Positions 50,279 to 59,523 are shown, counted from the first letter of the stretch. The stretch: DNA of 64,000 nucleotides from Ciceribacter sichuanensis (GCF_024055605.1 NZ_JAMXLX010000002.1:310001-374000); one strand, 5' to 3'. The notes: generated by a model not told the origin, from the letters alone. Translations and numbers: made by a program.

Positions 50279-51040
50279 TCAGGCGTATCGCGGCAGTGCG
50301 GAAAGCAGCCTGTGCAGCGTCTCGATGGTCGACATATCGGCTATTCCATCCACCAACGCGGGACGGAAATGCCGCTGGAAAGCAGCGACCACGCCTTCGG
50401 TCTTTTCCGAATATTCGCCGGTGATATCAATGTCATAGCCGTAGAGCGACAGCATCGACTGCAACGCCTCTATCGGCTGCCCGCTTTCTCCCTTCTGGAA
50501 GAAGCGTCCGCCGGAGACTGGCACCGGCTCGACGAAATGCCCGACACCCGCGGCGTGGAGCTGCCCCCACGGGAAATTTTCACCCGGATCGACCTTGCGA
50601 ACGGGGGCGACATCGGAGTGTCCGAGCACCCGTTCGGGCCGGATATCGAGCCTCTGGCCGCAATCGCGACACAATTCGATGACCGCTGCGATCTGTGCAT
50701 CCGTAAACGCCGGAAGACCGGCGGGATGACCGGCATTGGCGATCTCGATACCGATGGAACGCGAATTGATGTCCTTTTCGCCGGCCCAGAAGCTCTTGCC
50801 GGCATGCCAGGCGCGGCGCTCCTCCGGCACGAGTTGCGCCACCCGCCCATCCTCATGCACGAAGTAGTGGCTCGACACCTGACTTTCAGGGCTGCAGAGC
50901 CACGCGAGAGCCCCCTCTTCCGAAGGCATGCCCGTGTAGTGCAGCAGGATGATATCAGGACGAACGCCATTGGCGCGTTCGCCATGGTTCGGCGAAGGCA
51001 GCACGCAGGCAGCCCGATAATCGGCATTGAAAAGGCTCAT
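50279..51040 (-). CDS. N-acetylmuramoyl-L-alanine amidase (Amidase_2, AmiD-like)
   Basis: 253-residue zinc amidase that cuts between muramic acid and the stem peptide. Amidase_2 domain with His34 in ILLHYTGM, SSHYFVHEDG, RSIGIEIANAGH and the zinc/catalytic GHSDVAPVRKVDPG (H141, D151). A C-terminal peptidoglycan-binding domain (about 180-250) includes LQSMLSLYGYDI. No signal peptide is seen, so it may act on recycled cytosolic fragments like AmpD, though the binding domain is more AmiD-like. Its ATG overlaps the djlA-like stop (ATGA). Confidence 0.9.
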   Translation of the reverse strand: MSLFNADYRAACVLPSPNHGERANGVRPDIILLHYTGMPSEEGALAWLCSPESQVSSHYFVHEDGRVAQLVPEERRAWHAGKSFWAGEKDINSRSIGIEIANAGHPAGLPAFTDAQIAAVIELCRDCGQRLDIRPERVLGHSDVAPVRKVDPGENFPWGQLHAAGVGHFVEPVPVSGGRFFQKGESGQPIEALQSMLSLYGYDIDITGEYSEKTEGVVAAFQRHFRPALVDGIADMSTIETLHRLLSALPRYA

Positions 51041-51774
51041 GCGGCGCGACGTGCTTTCTCGATCGCGGAATAGGCGGCATTGAACTTCGCCATGCGGTGA
51101 TTGGCGACCGCGTGAAACTCGGTCGGAATACCCCGCGCATGCAGACGGTCAGGATGATGTTCGGCCGCCAACGCCCGGTAGCGCTTGCGGATCGTGGCAA
51201 AATCATCGGACGGATCAACGCCGAGAACACCGTAGGGATCCCCGTCGAGATAGACGTGACGCTCGGTGATCGCCTCGAAGCGCTCTTCCGACACGCCGAA
51301 GATCTCGGCGATACGCGACAGGAAGGCCAGTTCCTTCTCGTGCAGCATACCGTCTGCCTTGGCGATGTGAAACAGCGCATCGACGATATCCTCGAGCACC
51401 GGGCACTGCATCTCGCATGTCCGGCAAAGGCCCGCCAGCTTCTGAGCATAGGCCTCGTAGCCGGCCACGTCCTGACGGGCGAGGTTATAAAGTCGTGCAA
51501 CGTTGCGCGCTTCTTCCGGCGGAAACTCGAATATCTTGCGGAATGCAGCAACCTCGGCCTCGGAGACGATACCGTCCGCCTTGGCCATCTTGGCCGAAAG
51601 CGCGATGATCGCCACGGAGAAGGAAACCTTGCGGCGCGTTTCGGGGTCACCTTCGAAAGCGGTTCTTACCGCCTCGATCACCCCGGACAGTACACTGCCA
51701 GCCGCGTCGCCGACAGCGCCCAGCAAACGGTCCCACAACGATGCTATCTGTTCACAGGCGAAATCGAATATCAT
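51037..51774 (-). CDS. DjlA-like co-chaperone (TerB + J domain)
   Basis: 245-residue protein with an N-terminal amphipathic region, a TerB-like helical domain (about 50-165, ALSAKMAKADGIVSEAEVAAF and HIAKADGMLHEKELAFL), and a C-terminal J domain with the HPD triad in AEHHPDRLHARG. J domains stimulate DnaK ATPase. E. coli DjlA has a membrane anchor; here the N-terminus is only weakly hydrophobic. Tight coupling to the amidase gene is notable. Confidence 0.9.
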   Translation of the reverse strand: MIFDFACEQIASLWDRLLGAVGDAAGSVLSGVIEAVRTAFEGDPETRRKVSFSVAIIALSAKMAKADGIVSEAEVAAFRKIFEFPPEEARNVARLYNLARQDVAGYEAYAQKLAGLCRTCEMQCPVLEDIVDALFHIAKADGMLHEKELAFLSRIAEIFGVSEERFEAITERHVYLDGDPYGVLGVDPSDDFATIRKRYRALAAEHHPDRLHARGIPTEFHAVANHRMAKFNAAYSAIEKARRAA

Positions 51775-52137
51775 GCAACAGCATGACCAAATCCCGGCAA
51801 AAAAAGCAAGACGGGCAGCCCTCTCGTTGCATTAAACTTTATTCACGTTCGGTTCGGAATAACTGAAGCAACGCCCTGATCTTCATCTGCAAAGCGGGGC
51901 ATAAAGTATTGCCGCCGACCGCGCGACAACGGCCCCTCGCCTTTTTCCACAACACGCTCCGCGCGCACGTCCGGTTTGAAACGATTATATTCGCACTTGC
52001 GGTAGCATTCCTTTTCCGAAGCACCGAAATGCCCGGATTTCTTGATTTTTTTGCTTTACAGCTTGCCCCGACTATCGCATCCATTCGCCCGGAAAAACGT
52101 TTTATTGACGGCTCTAAGGGATGCCGAAGGAGGACTG
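51775..52137. other. Intergenic region between djlA-like gene and pfp
   Basis: 363 bases between divergent genes. Short frames on both strands lack ribosome sites or family similarity. It should contain the promoters for both genes, but I cannot assign -35/-10 boxes with confidence. Nothing else seen. Confidence 0.4.
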
Positions 52138-53352
52138 ATGGCCAAACAGAAAGTTGCAATGTTGACGGCAGGCGGCTTGGCACCCTGCCTCTCGTCCGCG
52201 GTCGGTGGTCTGATCGAGCGCTACACCGACATCGCTCCGGACATCGACATCATCGCCTACAAGTCCGGCTTCCGCGGCCTCCTGATGGATTACAAGATCG
52301 AAATCACCCGACAGATGCGCGAGAAGGCTCACGTCCTTCATCGCTACGGCGGTTCGCCGATCGGCAACAGCCGCGTCAAGCTGACCAACACCGCAGACTG
52401 TGTGAAGCGCGGCCTTGTCAAGGAAGGCGAAAACCCGCTGCGCGTCGCTGCCGAGCGCCTTGCTGCCGACGGCGTCACCATTCTTCACACCATCGGTGGC
52501 GACGATACCAACACCACCGCGGCCGACCTTGCAGCCTATCTCGGAGCCAACGGCTACAACCTGACCGTCGTCGGCCTGCCGAAGACCGTCGACAACGACG
52601 TCGTGCCAATCAGGCAGTCGCTCGGCGCATGGACGGCCGCCGATGTCGGCGCCCGTTTCTTCGACCACGTCTCCAATGAGCAGAGCGCCGCGCCGCGTAC
52701 GCTCGTCATCCATGAAGTCATGGGCCGCCATTGCGGCTGGCTGACCGCCGCGACCGCCCGCGCCTATATCCAGCGCACCAAGGGCAACGAATACATCGAA
52801 GGCTTCATGATGAATCAGGAGCTGAAAAACATCGATGGCATCTACCTGCCGGAGACCCATTTCGACCTCGAAGCGGAAGCAGCCCGCCTGAAGGAAATCA
52901 TGGACCGCACCGGCTTCGTCACGCTCTTCGTCTCTGAAGGCGCTTGCCTCGAGGAAATCGTTGCCGACCGCGAAGCCGCCGGTGAGGAAGTCAAGCGCGA
53001 CGCCTTCGGCCATGTGAAGATCGACACGATCAACGTCGGCTCCTGGTTCCAGAAGCACTTCGCCAAGCTGCTCGACGCAGAACGCTCCATGGTGCAGAAG
53101 TCTGGCTATTACGCTCGCTCCGCCCCGGCGAACTATGACGACCTGCGCCTCATCCAGAGCATGGTCGATCTCGCCGTCGAAAGCGGCTTGAACAAAGTCT
53201 CCGGCGTGACCGGCCATGACGAGGATCAGGGCGGCAAACTCCGCACCATCGAATTCCCCCGCATCAAGGGCGGCAAGGCCTTCGACCTGTCCACTCCATG
53301 GTTCGCGGAAGTGATGGATTACATGGGGCAGAAATACCGTCCGGCACATTGA
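52138..53352 (+). CDS. pfp: Pyrophosphate--fructose 6-phosphate 1-phosphotransferase
   Basis: 404-residue phosphofructokinase that uses pyrophosphate instead of ATP, giving a reversible glycolytic step. The distinction is visible: GGDD at 120-123 (ATP enzymes have GGDG) and PKTVDND at 148-154 (the PPi-type Lys). MGRHCGWLTAATA, the substrate loop, follows. AGGAGG lies in front of the ATG at 52138. In rhizobia glycolysis by ATP-PFK is usually absent, so this enzyme may serve the pentose-phosphate or gluconeogenic direction. Confidence 0.94.
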   Translation: MAKQKVAMLTAGGLAPCLSSAVGGLIERYTDIAPDIDIIAYKSGFRGLLMDYKIEITRQMREKAHVLHRYGGSPIGNSRVKLTNTADCVKRGLVKEGENPLRVAAERLAADGVTILHTIGGDDTNTTAADLAAYLGANGYNLTVVGLPKTVDNDVVPIRQSLGAWTAADVGARFFDHVSNEQSAAPRTLVIHEVMGRHCGWLTAATARAYIQRTKGNEYIEGFMMNQELKNIDGIYLPETHFDLEAEAARLKEIMDRTGFVTLFVSEGACLEEIVADREAAGEEVKRDAFGHVKIDTINVGSWFQKHFAKLLDAERSMVQKSGYYARSAPANYDDLRLIQSMVDLAVESGLNKVSGVTGHDEDQGGKLRTIEFPRIKGGKAFDLSTPWFAEVMDYMGQKYRPAH

Positions 53353-53399
53353 CGGAGCCGGCGAAAGCTGGCTTGCTCTTTCCCTGGGAGGAAAGACTC

Positions 53400-54035
53400 A
53401 TGTCGTTCGAACATTGGCTCGCTTTCGCCGCCGCCTCGGCCTTTCTCTTGGCAATTCCGGGGCCAACCACACTGCTCGTCGTGTCCTATGCATTGGGGCA
53501 CGGCAGGAAGACGGCGTTTGCGACAGTGACGGGCGTGGCACTGGGCGATTTTGTCGCAATGACGGGATCCCTTCTTGGGCTCGGCGCGTTGCTCGCCGGT
53601 TCCGCCACAGCCTTCATGATCCTCAAATGGATCGGCGGCGCCTATCTCGTCTATCTCGGTATCCGACTCTGGAGAGCGCCCGTTGGGGACGGCCCGATGG
53701 CGGACAATGACAACCTCCCGGAAGAAAAACCGTTTCGAATCATGGCGCATGCCTTCGCAGTGACGGCGCTAAACCCGAAGAGTATTGTCTTTTTTGTCGC
53801 ATTCCTGCCGCAATTCATGGCGCCGGCGGTGCCATTTCTCGATCAGGCCGTGATATTCGAAGCAACCTTCCTGGCTCTCTCAATCGTCGTCTGTCTGAGC
53901 TATGTCATGCTGGCGGACCGCGCCCGGCGCTTCATTCGCAAGCATTCTGTCAGAAAAGCCGTCAATCGGACGGGCGGAACGCTGCTCATTGCAGCCGGGG
54001 CGGTGACGGCGGGCTACCGCAAGATAGCCGCCTGA
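53400..54035 (+). CDS. LysE family amino-acid exporter
   Basis: 211-residue inner-membrane protein with about six helices. The LysE/RhtB pattern is clear: FLLAIPGPTTLLVVSYALGHGRK, GVALGDFVAMTGSLLGLGALL, LKWIGGAYLVYLGIRLWR, and NPKSIVFFVAFLPQF. It exports basic or neutral amino acids or homoserine-type compounds; the substrate is not predictable. GGAGGA lies 8 bases before the ATG at 53400. Confidence 0.92.
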   Translation: MSFEHWLAFAAASAFLLAIPGPTTLLVVSYALGHGRKTAFATVTGVALGDFVAMTGSLLGLGALLAGSATAFMILKWIGGAYLVYLGIRLWRAPVGDGPMADNDNLPEEKPFRIMAHAFAVTALNPKSIVFFVAFLPQFMAPAVPFLDQAVIFEATFLALSIVVCLSYVMLADRARRFIRKHSVRKAVNRTGGTLLIAAGAVTAGYRKIAA

Positions 54036-54082
54036 ACGTGGCAAGCTTGCCGCAATTCCGCCCATGCATTATGACACCAGAA

Positions 54083-54119
54083 CGTTAACGGCAGCGCATG
54101 CGCGTTAACCGGTGTTTAG
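54083..54119 (+). promoter_or_regulatory. Palindromic region with CtrA-like site before the transglycosylase
   Basis: Two GTTAAC hexamers (54084-54089, 54104-54109) flank a perfect GCGCATGCGC palindrome, and TTAA-N7-TTAG runs from 54105 to 54119. It lies 20-56 bases before the lipoprotein transglycosylase start. The pattern fits a cell-cycle regulator site, which I infer only from base pattern. Confidence 0.4.
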
Positions 54120-54138
54120 TTTTACTTGGGATGTCGGC

Positions 54139-55101
54139 ATGATCGCAAAAAGAGACCTGAGAGCAAACCTGGGTTTCGCCTCCATTCTGCTTGTCGGCCT
54201 CGCGGGTTGTACCAGCAGCATGGAAGACGCTGCCAAGCAGGAGCTCAAGGCCAATCCGGTCGCCGGCACGCCCGCTGCAGGCACGCAGACAGCGGCAGCA
54301 ACCACGGCGGTCAACGGCGTTACGCCGGTTGTTGATCCCAATGCCTCGACCGAACCGCCGCCGATCATTCCCGGTACCCAGACACCCGCCCCGATCCCGG
54401 TCCTGAAGGCCACCGCACTGGCAACCGCAGCACAGACCATGCCGGCCGCACAGGCAATGGAGCTGGTGGCGAACCAACAGCGCGGCACCATCCAGACGGC
54501 CTCCATGCCGGAATCCCCCAACATGGTGACGAGCCTGCCGGACACGGCACCTGTCGCAGTGCCGACGATCCTGCCGCCGGAAGTGACCGAGGCACAGTCG
54601 ATCGTTCCGGCACAGAAGCCGGGCAGCGCGCTTGCTTATGCTGCCCCTTCAGGCAACCTGTCGCTTGCAGCGCTCGACAAGCAGTTCGACGTCTCCCCGC
54701 CCGGCCCGCCGCCGGCCATTGAAGAGCCGGCGATGAAGCCCGCCACCAGCGGACCGACCGTCATCAATGCCCTGATCAAGAAATACTCGAAATTCTACGA
54801 CATGCCGGAAGTGTTGATCCACCGGGTCGTCAATCGCGAAAGCACCTATAATCCCGCTGCCTATAACAATGGTCACTACGGTCTCATGCAGATCAAGTAT
54901 TCGACCGCCAAGTCCATGGGCTATGACGGCCCCGCCTCCGGTCTTTTCGATGCGGAAACCAATCTCAAATATGCGATCAAATACCTGAAGGGCGCATGGC
55001 TCGTTGCAGATAACAGCCATGACGGCGCGGTGCGCCTCTACTCGCGCGGCTATTATTACGACGCAAAGCGCAAGGGCATGCTCGACGTTCTCGATCCTTG
55101 A
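54139..55101 (+). CDS. Lipoprotein lytic transglycosylase (SLT domain)
   Basis: 320-residue outer-membrane lipoprotein: signal peptide with lipobox LAGC (Cys24), a long Pro/Ala/Thr-rich linker (about 30-200) that could span the periplasm, then an SLT domain with catalytic Glu234 in VVNRESTYNPAAYN, GHYGLMQIKYSTAKSMGY and NLKYAIKYL. It cleaves glycan strands near the outer membrane. The start at 54139 gives a proper signal peptide; codons back to 54112 are not needed. Confidence 0.9.
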   Translation: MIAKRDLRANLGFASILLVGLAGCTSSMEDAAKQELKANPVAGTPAAGTQTAAATTAVNGVTPVVDPNASTEPPPIIPGTQTPAPIPVLKATALATAAQTMPAAQAMELVANQQRGTIQTASMPESPNMVTSLPDTAPVAVPTILPPEVTEAQSIVPAQKPGSALAYAAPSGNLSLAALDKQFDVSPPGPPPAIEEPAMKPATSGPTVINALIKKYSKFYDMPEVLIHRVVNRESTYNPAAYNNGHYGLMQIKYSTAKSMGYDGPASGLFDAETNLKYAIKYLKGAWLVADNSHDGAVRLYSRGYYYDAKRKGMLDVLDP

Positions 55102-55131
55102 GCAGCCGGAAACAGCAGACAGCGAAAAGCC

Positions 55132-56499
55132 TTACCGAAGGCCGTCAATGACGGCCTTCACCAGTTTCTGGGGCTGGTAGCCCAGTTTCGACGGCGTTAG
55201 CCCGAGCCGAACCACGATGAGGCGTTCGGAGGGAATTATGGTGACGAATTGTCCGTCATGACCAAGTATCCAGTAAGCATCGGCGGGCAAGCCGAACGCT
55301 TCGTCGTCAACCACTCCCGGCCCTTCCTGCCACGCTTGTCCCTCGGTGAAACGTCCCTTCGAGGCCAATGTCGGCTGCTGCATCATCGCGACATAGCCTT
55401 CCGGAAGAAGCCGGTTGCCGTTCCACACGCCATCCTGCAGCAGGAAGAGCCCGAAGCGCGCCCAGTCCCGGGCTGTCGCATAGACATAGGAACTGCCGAC
55501 GAAAGTGCCGGCGGCATCGGCTTCCAGCACGGCGCTTGTCATGCCGAGTGGCGTAAACAGGGCGGTCTTCGGGTAGCCCAGCGCCTGCGACGTGTCGCCT
55601 ATGCGGTCCATCCATATCCGCGAAAGAAGAACACTGGAGCCGGATGCATAATTGAAGACCTCTCCCCGCCTCGCCACCAGCGGTTTGTCGGCGGCAAAGG
55701 CAGCCATATCAGGCTCAAGATAGAGCATGCGCGTGACATCGGCGACATCGCCATAGTCCTCGTTGAATTCCAGACCGCTCTCCATGGCCATCAGGTCGCG
55801 AACGCGGATATCGGCCCTCCTGTCTTCCTTCCAGTCGGGAAACAGCTCACGATCATCCAGGCCGATCTTTCCCTCCCCGACCAGCCGACCGACAATCGCC
55901 GCATTGACCACCTTGGCCATCGACCAGCCGAGCAGAGGCGTCTCGGCTGAAAAGCCCGTGCCATAGGCCTCCCCGACGATACGGCCATCCTTGATAACGA
56001 CGATGGCGCGCATGCCGGGGCCGGCAAGCGCGGGGTCCGCCAGGAGACCGGCAATGGCGGGATTGGGGATGTCAGCCCCATCACCGGCAGGCCAGGCGAC
56101 ATCCGAAACGGTCGGCCTTGCGCCACGCGCAGGTGACGGATCGATATCGTCCAGCGTGGCGCCATCAGGTACGTTGGCGCAACCGAGCCCATCCCTCCTC
56201 ATGGCAGTACTGGGAGCTATTGCTCCCAGAAGGCGCGCGGTAACGGCTCCCGCATCCCGGTCCACATCGACATTGACCAGCTTGAGCAGAGGATGGCCGG
56301 GCGCCTGCACATCCAGGGCGAGAACCTCCTCCGGTTCCCGACCGGCGAGAAAGACATTCGAGCAGACGATCTTTGCCGCATAGCCGGTGCCGACCAGCAG
56401 CAGGGCCGGAGGCGAAAACGACAGCCAGAAGACGATTGCCGTAATGAACATGACGAGGGCAAGCACCAGCCCTCGGATGATCTTGCCAAACAATCGCAT
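55132..56499 (-). CDS. Serine hydrolase, beta-lactamase fold (class C/PBP4* type)
   Basis: 455-residue membrane-anchored protein. One N-terminal helix (residues 8-30), then a domain with S193-K196 in GWSMAKVVNA (SxxK), FNYASGSSVLL (YxS) and the third motif GHDGQF near the C-terminus. It is unlikely to be a true beta-lactamase; members are carboxypeptidases, esterases or D-aminopeptidases. GGAGGA lies six bases before the ATG at 56499. It converges on the transglycosylase gene. Confidence 0.87.
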   Translation of the reverse strand: MRLFGKIIRGLVLALVMFITAIVFWLSFSPPALLLVGTGYAAKIVCSNVFLAGREPEEVLALDVQAPGHPLLKLVNVDVDRDAGAVTARLLGAIAPSTAMRRDGLGCANVPDGATLDDIDPSPARGARPTVSDVAWPAGDGADIPNPAIAGLLADPALAGPGMRAIVVIKDGRIVGEAYGTGFSAETPLLGWSMAKVVNAAIVGRLVGEGKIGLDDRELFPDWKEDRRADIRVRDLMAMESGLEFNEDYGDVADVTRMLYLEPDMAAFAADKPLVARRGEVFNYASGSSVLLSRIWMDRIGDTSQALGYPKTALFTPLGMTSAVLEADAAGTFVGSSYVYATARDWARFGLFLLQDGVWNGNRLLPEGYVAMMQQPTLASKGRFTEGQAWQEGPGVVDDEAFGLPADAYWILGHDGQFVTIIPSERLIVVRLGLTPSKLGYQPQKLVKAVIDGLR

Positions 56500-56640
56500 G
56501 CGCTTCCTCCCGATTGCCGGGCCATGCAATCAGGAAACATCCGATGACGAAACCCCAAAAAGGAGGGAGCAAACAGATTGCGTACGTTTTTCCGGCGTCA
56601 CGAGCGAGCTTCGTACAAGCGGCCAGCGCACCCACAGCCC

Positions 56641-56658
56641 ACGTCATCATACTGTTGC
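56641..56658 (+). promoter_or_regulatory. Weak Pho-box-like site before btaA
   Basis: ACGTCAT, four bases, CTGTTGC: nine of fourteen bases match tandem CTGTCAT units with correct 11-base spacing, about 46 bases before btaA. PhoB control of betaine-lipid genes is known in Sinorhizobium, which makes the site plausible though the match is poor. Confidence 0.25.
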
Positions 56659-56704
56659 ATGAGGGGGCTACACGCCCTCAACGTTCAATGGATGGCTAAC
56701 GAAC

Positions 56705-57952
56705 ATGACCGACGTTGCACCGGATGCCGACTTTCGCAAAAACCGGAAACTCAAGAACGCTCTCCTCCAGCACAAGGCTCTGACGAAGGACGGTCTGTCC
56801 GAGCGGTTGTTCGGTATGCTCTTCTCCGGCCTCGTCTATCCGCAGATCTGGGAAGACCCCGAAGTCGACATGGAAGCAATGCAGCTTACCGAAGGTCATT
56901 CCATCGTCACCATCGGCTCCGGCGGCTGCAACATGCTGGCCTATCTCTCGCGCAGCCCCTCCAGCATCGATGTTGTTGATCTCAACCCCAACCATGTGGC
57001 GCTGAACCGGCTGAAGCTCGCGGCCTTCCAGCACCTGCCCGACCACGCAGCCGTGGTGCACCATTTCGCCCAGGAGAACACCCGCTCAAACTCCCGCAGC
57101 TACGACCGCTTCATCGCGCCGAACCTCGATGCGCAGACGCGGGACTACTGGAACAAGCGCGGCGTTACCGGCCGGCGCCGCATCGCGGCCTTCAACCGCA
57201 ACTTCTATCGCACCGGCCTGCTCGGTCGCTTCATCGGCGCCGGCCACATCGTTGCCCGCCTCCATGGCGTCAAACTGACCGATATCACCGAGACCCGCTC
57301 GCTGCGCGAACAGCGCCAGTTCTTCGACGACCGCATCGCTCCGCTGTTCGAAAAGCCGCTGATCCGCTGGATCACGGCCCGCAAGAGCTCCCTCTTCGGC
57401 CTCGGCATTCCGCCGCAGCAGTATGACGAGCTTGCCAGCATGTCCGAGGGCGGCACGATCGCGCCCGTACTGCGCCACCGCCTCGAAAAGCTCGCCTGCC
57501 ATTTCCCGCTGAAGGACAACTACTTCGCATGGCAGGCCTTCGCGCGCCGCTATCCGCAGCCCCATGAAGGTACGCTGCCCACCTATCTGAAGCCGGAGCT
57601 TTATCCGGCGATCCGCGCCAATGCGAACCGGGTCACCGTTCACCACGCCAGCTTCACCGAGCTTCTGACACAGAAGGCAGCCGCAAGCGTCGACCGTTAC
57701 ATCCTGCTCGACGCACAGGACTGGATGAACGACCGCCAGCTCAACGACCTCTGGGGCGAAATCACCCGCACGGCTGCTCCCGGCGCGCGCGTGATCTTTC
57801 GCACGGCGGCCGAAAAGAGCGTGCTGGACGGGCGGCTTTCCGATACCCTGCTCGACCAGTGGACCTACCATGCCGAAAGGTCCGCGGAGCTCAACAAGCA
57901 GGACCGGTCGGCGATCTACGGCGGCTTCCACATCTATGAGAGAAAAGCCTGA
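56705..57952 (+). CDS. btaA: Diacylglyceryl homoserine synthase (BtaA, DUF3419)
   Basis: 415-residue enzyme that transfers the 3-amino-3-carboxypropyl group of S-adenosylmethionine to diacylglycerol, the first step of the betaine lipid DGTS. Landmarks: LFSGLVYPQIWEDPEVDMEAM, VTIGSGGCNMLAYLSR (SAM site), VDLNPNHVALNRLKLAAF and the C-terminal LLDAQDWMNDRQLNDLWGEI. Its stop shares a base with btaB (TGATG), as in the known rhizobial btaAB pair. Confidence 0.93.
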   Translation: MTDVAPDADFRKNRKLKNALLQHKALTKDGLSERLFGMLFSGLVYPQIWEDPEVDMEAMQLTEGHSIVTIGSGGCNMLAYLSRSPSSIDVVDLNPNHVALNRLKLAAFQHLPDHAAVVHHFAQENTRSNSRSYDRFIAPNLDAQTRDYWNKRGVTGRRRIAAFNRNFYRTGLLGRFIGAGHIVARLHGVKLTDITETRSLREQRQFFDDRIAPLFEKPLIRWITARKSSLFGLGIPPQQYDELASMSEGGTIAPVLRHRLEKLACHFPLKDNYFAWQAFARRYPQPHEGTLPTYLKPELYPAIRANANRVTVHHASFTELLTQKAAASVDRYILLDAQDWMNDRQLNDLWGEITRTAAPGARVIFRTAAEKSVLDGRLSDTLLDQWTYHAERSAELNKQDRSAIYGGFHIYERKA

Positions 57953-58605
57953 TGGTCGCCGAAGCCGGGCTCGACGCCGAACACGCCGAACGCATGGACA
58001 GGATGTACCGCTACCAGCGGCACATCTATGACCTGACGCGCAAATACTATCTGTTCGGCCGTGATCGCATGATCGCCCGGCTCGATGTCCCGCGCGAGGG
58101 CAGCCTGCTTGAAGTCGGCTGCGGCACGGGCCGCAACCTGCTCCTTGCCCATCGGCTTTATCCGACCGCCCGCCTCTACGGGCTTGATATCTCGGCGGAA
58201 ATGCTGGTCTCCGCACGCGCAAACTTCCGTGGCAAGCCTGCCGAGCCGGTCCTTGCCGTGGCCGATGCCACGACCTTCACCGCAGGCGAATTCGGCGTTT
58301 CCGGTTTCGACCGGGTGATGATTTCTTATGCCCTGTCGATGATCCCGGACTGGGAAAAAGCGATCGACGCGAGCCTTGCGGCGCTCAACCCCGGCGGCTC
58401 CCTGCATGTGGTCGATTTCGGCCAGCAGGAAGGTCTTCCTGGCTGGTTCAAGCGCTTCCTCCAGTCCTGGCTCGATCGCTTCCACGTCACGCCAAGGGCT
58501 GACCTGCGTCAGGCTCTGGAAGCACGGCTTGAACGGGTCGGTGGACGGCTGGAGTTCGAGACCGTCGGACGCGGTTACGCCTGGCATGCGATAATTCGCA
58601 TCTGA
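57952..58605 (+). CDS. btaB: Diacylglyceryl homoserine N-methyltransferase (BtaB)
   Basis: 217-residue class I methyltransferase that adds three methyl groups to diacylglyceryl homoserine, giving DGTS. SAM loop LLEVGCGTGRNLLLA at about 52-66, then LYGLDISAEMLVSAR and LNPGGSLHVVDFGQQEGLPGWF. The assignment depends on its coupling to btaA. It ends before a terminator-like hairpin. Confidence 0.92.
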   Translation: MVAEAGLDAEHAERMDRMYRYQRHIYDLTRKYYLFGRDRMIARLDVPREGSLLEVGCGTGRNLLLAHRLYPTARLYGLDISAEMLVSARANFRGKPAEPVLAVADATTFTAGEFGVSGFDRVMISYALSMIPDWEKAIDASLAALNPGGSLHVVDFGQQEGLPGWFKRFLQSWLDRFHVTPRADLRQALEARLERVGGRLEFETVGRGYAWHAIIRI

Positions 58606-58649
58606 CACACTGTCTGACGGTTGAAAATAACGCATATTTAAGGATGATG

Positions 58650-58678
58650 GAGGCAAAAGGAGGTTTGCGCCTCTTTTG
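58650..58678 (+). terminator. Terminator-like hairpin after btaB
   Basis: GAGGC and GCCTC with nested AAA/TTT pairing around GGAGG, then TTTT. Imperfect stem with a small bulge, 45 bases after the btaB stop. Confidence 0.55.
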
Positions 58679-58740
58679 TATTTGCGTGTGCGCGCGCCGC
58701 ATCAGGGGCATGACCTCGAATTCTATTTCACGGAATAACC

Positions 58741-59523
58741 ATGCGGTGGCTTCTTCACGCCCTTCTGCCGGTCATGATCGCCCTCAGCGGCTGTACCTCG
58801 ACCAGCTATGACTTCATGGAAACGGCCTCGATCAAGCAGCCCCGTTTCCAAGACAAGGACCCGCAGGACTTCGGCACCAACAATCCCCAGCGACACAAGG
58901 TGCACGGCATCGACGTGTCGAAGTGGAACGGTGACGTGGACTGGCCGAGGGTGCGCCAATCCGGCGTTTCCTTCGTCTTCATCAAAGCGACCGAAGGCAA
59001 GGACATCATTGATCCGAAGTTTGACGAATACTGGCGCAGGGCTCGCGCTGCCGGTCTCCCGCACGCGCCCTACCACTTCTATTATTTCTGCTCTTCCGCC
59101 GACGAGCAGGCCGACTGGTTCATCCGTAACGTACCGAAGGAATCGATGCACCTCCCGCCGGTTCTCGATGTGGAATGGAACCACACGTCGAAGACCTGCC
59201 AGTATCGTCCGAATGCGGAAACGGTGCGCAGCGAAATGAAACGCTTCATGGACCGCATCGAAGCCTATTACGGCAAGCGCCCGATCATCTACACCTCGGT
59301 CGATTTCCATCGGGACAATCTCCAGGGCGCCTTCCAGGACTATCATTTCTGGGTTCGCGCAGTCGCCCAGCATCCGGAGGAAATCTATCCGGAGCGTCGC
59401 TGGGCCTTCTGGCAATATACGTCGACCGGCGTCATTCCCGGAATCAAGGGAGAGACCGATATCAACGTCTTTGCCGGCACCGAGAAAAACTGGAGAAAGT
59501 GGGTCGCGGCCGCGTCCAGGTAG
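58741..59523 (+). CDS. Lipoprotein glycoside hydrolase family 25 (lysozyme)
   Basis: 260-residue muramidase. A short signal peptide with lipobox LSGC (Cys18) anchors it to the membrane. The GH25 barrel has HGIDVSKWNGDVDWPRV, FVFIKATEGKDIIDPKF, YHFYYFC, the catalytic LDVEWNH and WAFWQYTSTGVIPGIKGETDINVF. It cuts between MurNAc and GlcNAc. GH25 is common in phages and Gram-positives, but the lipobox and surroundings suggest a native rhizobial enzyme. Confidence 0.92.
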   Translation: MRWLLHALLPVMIALSGCTSTSYDFMETASIKQPRFQDKDPQDFGTNNPQRHKVHGIDVSKWNGDVDWPRVRQSGVSFVFIKATEGKDIIDPKFDEYWRRARAAGLPHAPYHFYYFCSSADEQADWFIRNVPKESMHLPPVLDVEWNHTSKTCQYRPNAETVRSEMKRFMDRIEAYYGKRPIIYTSVDFHRDNLQGAFQDYHFWVRAVAQHPEEIYPERRWAFWQYTSTGVIPGIKGETDINVFAGTEKNWRKWVAAASR

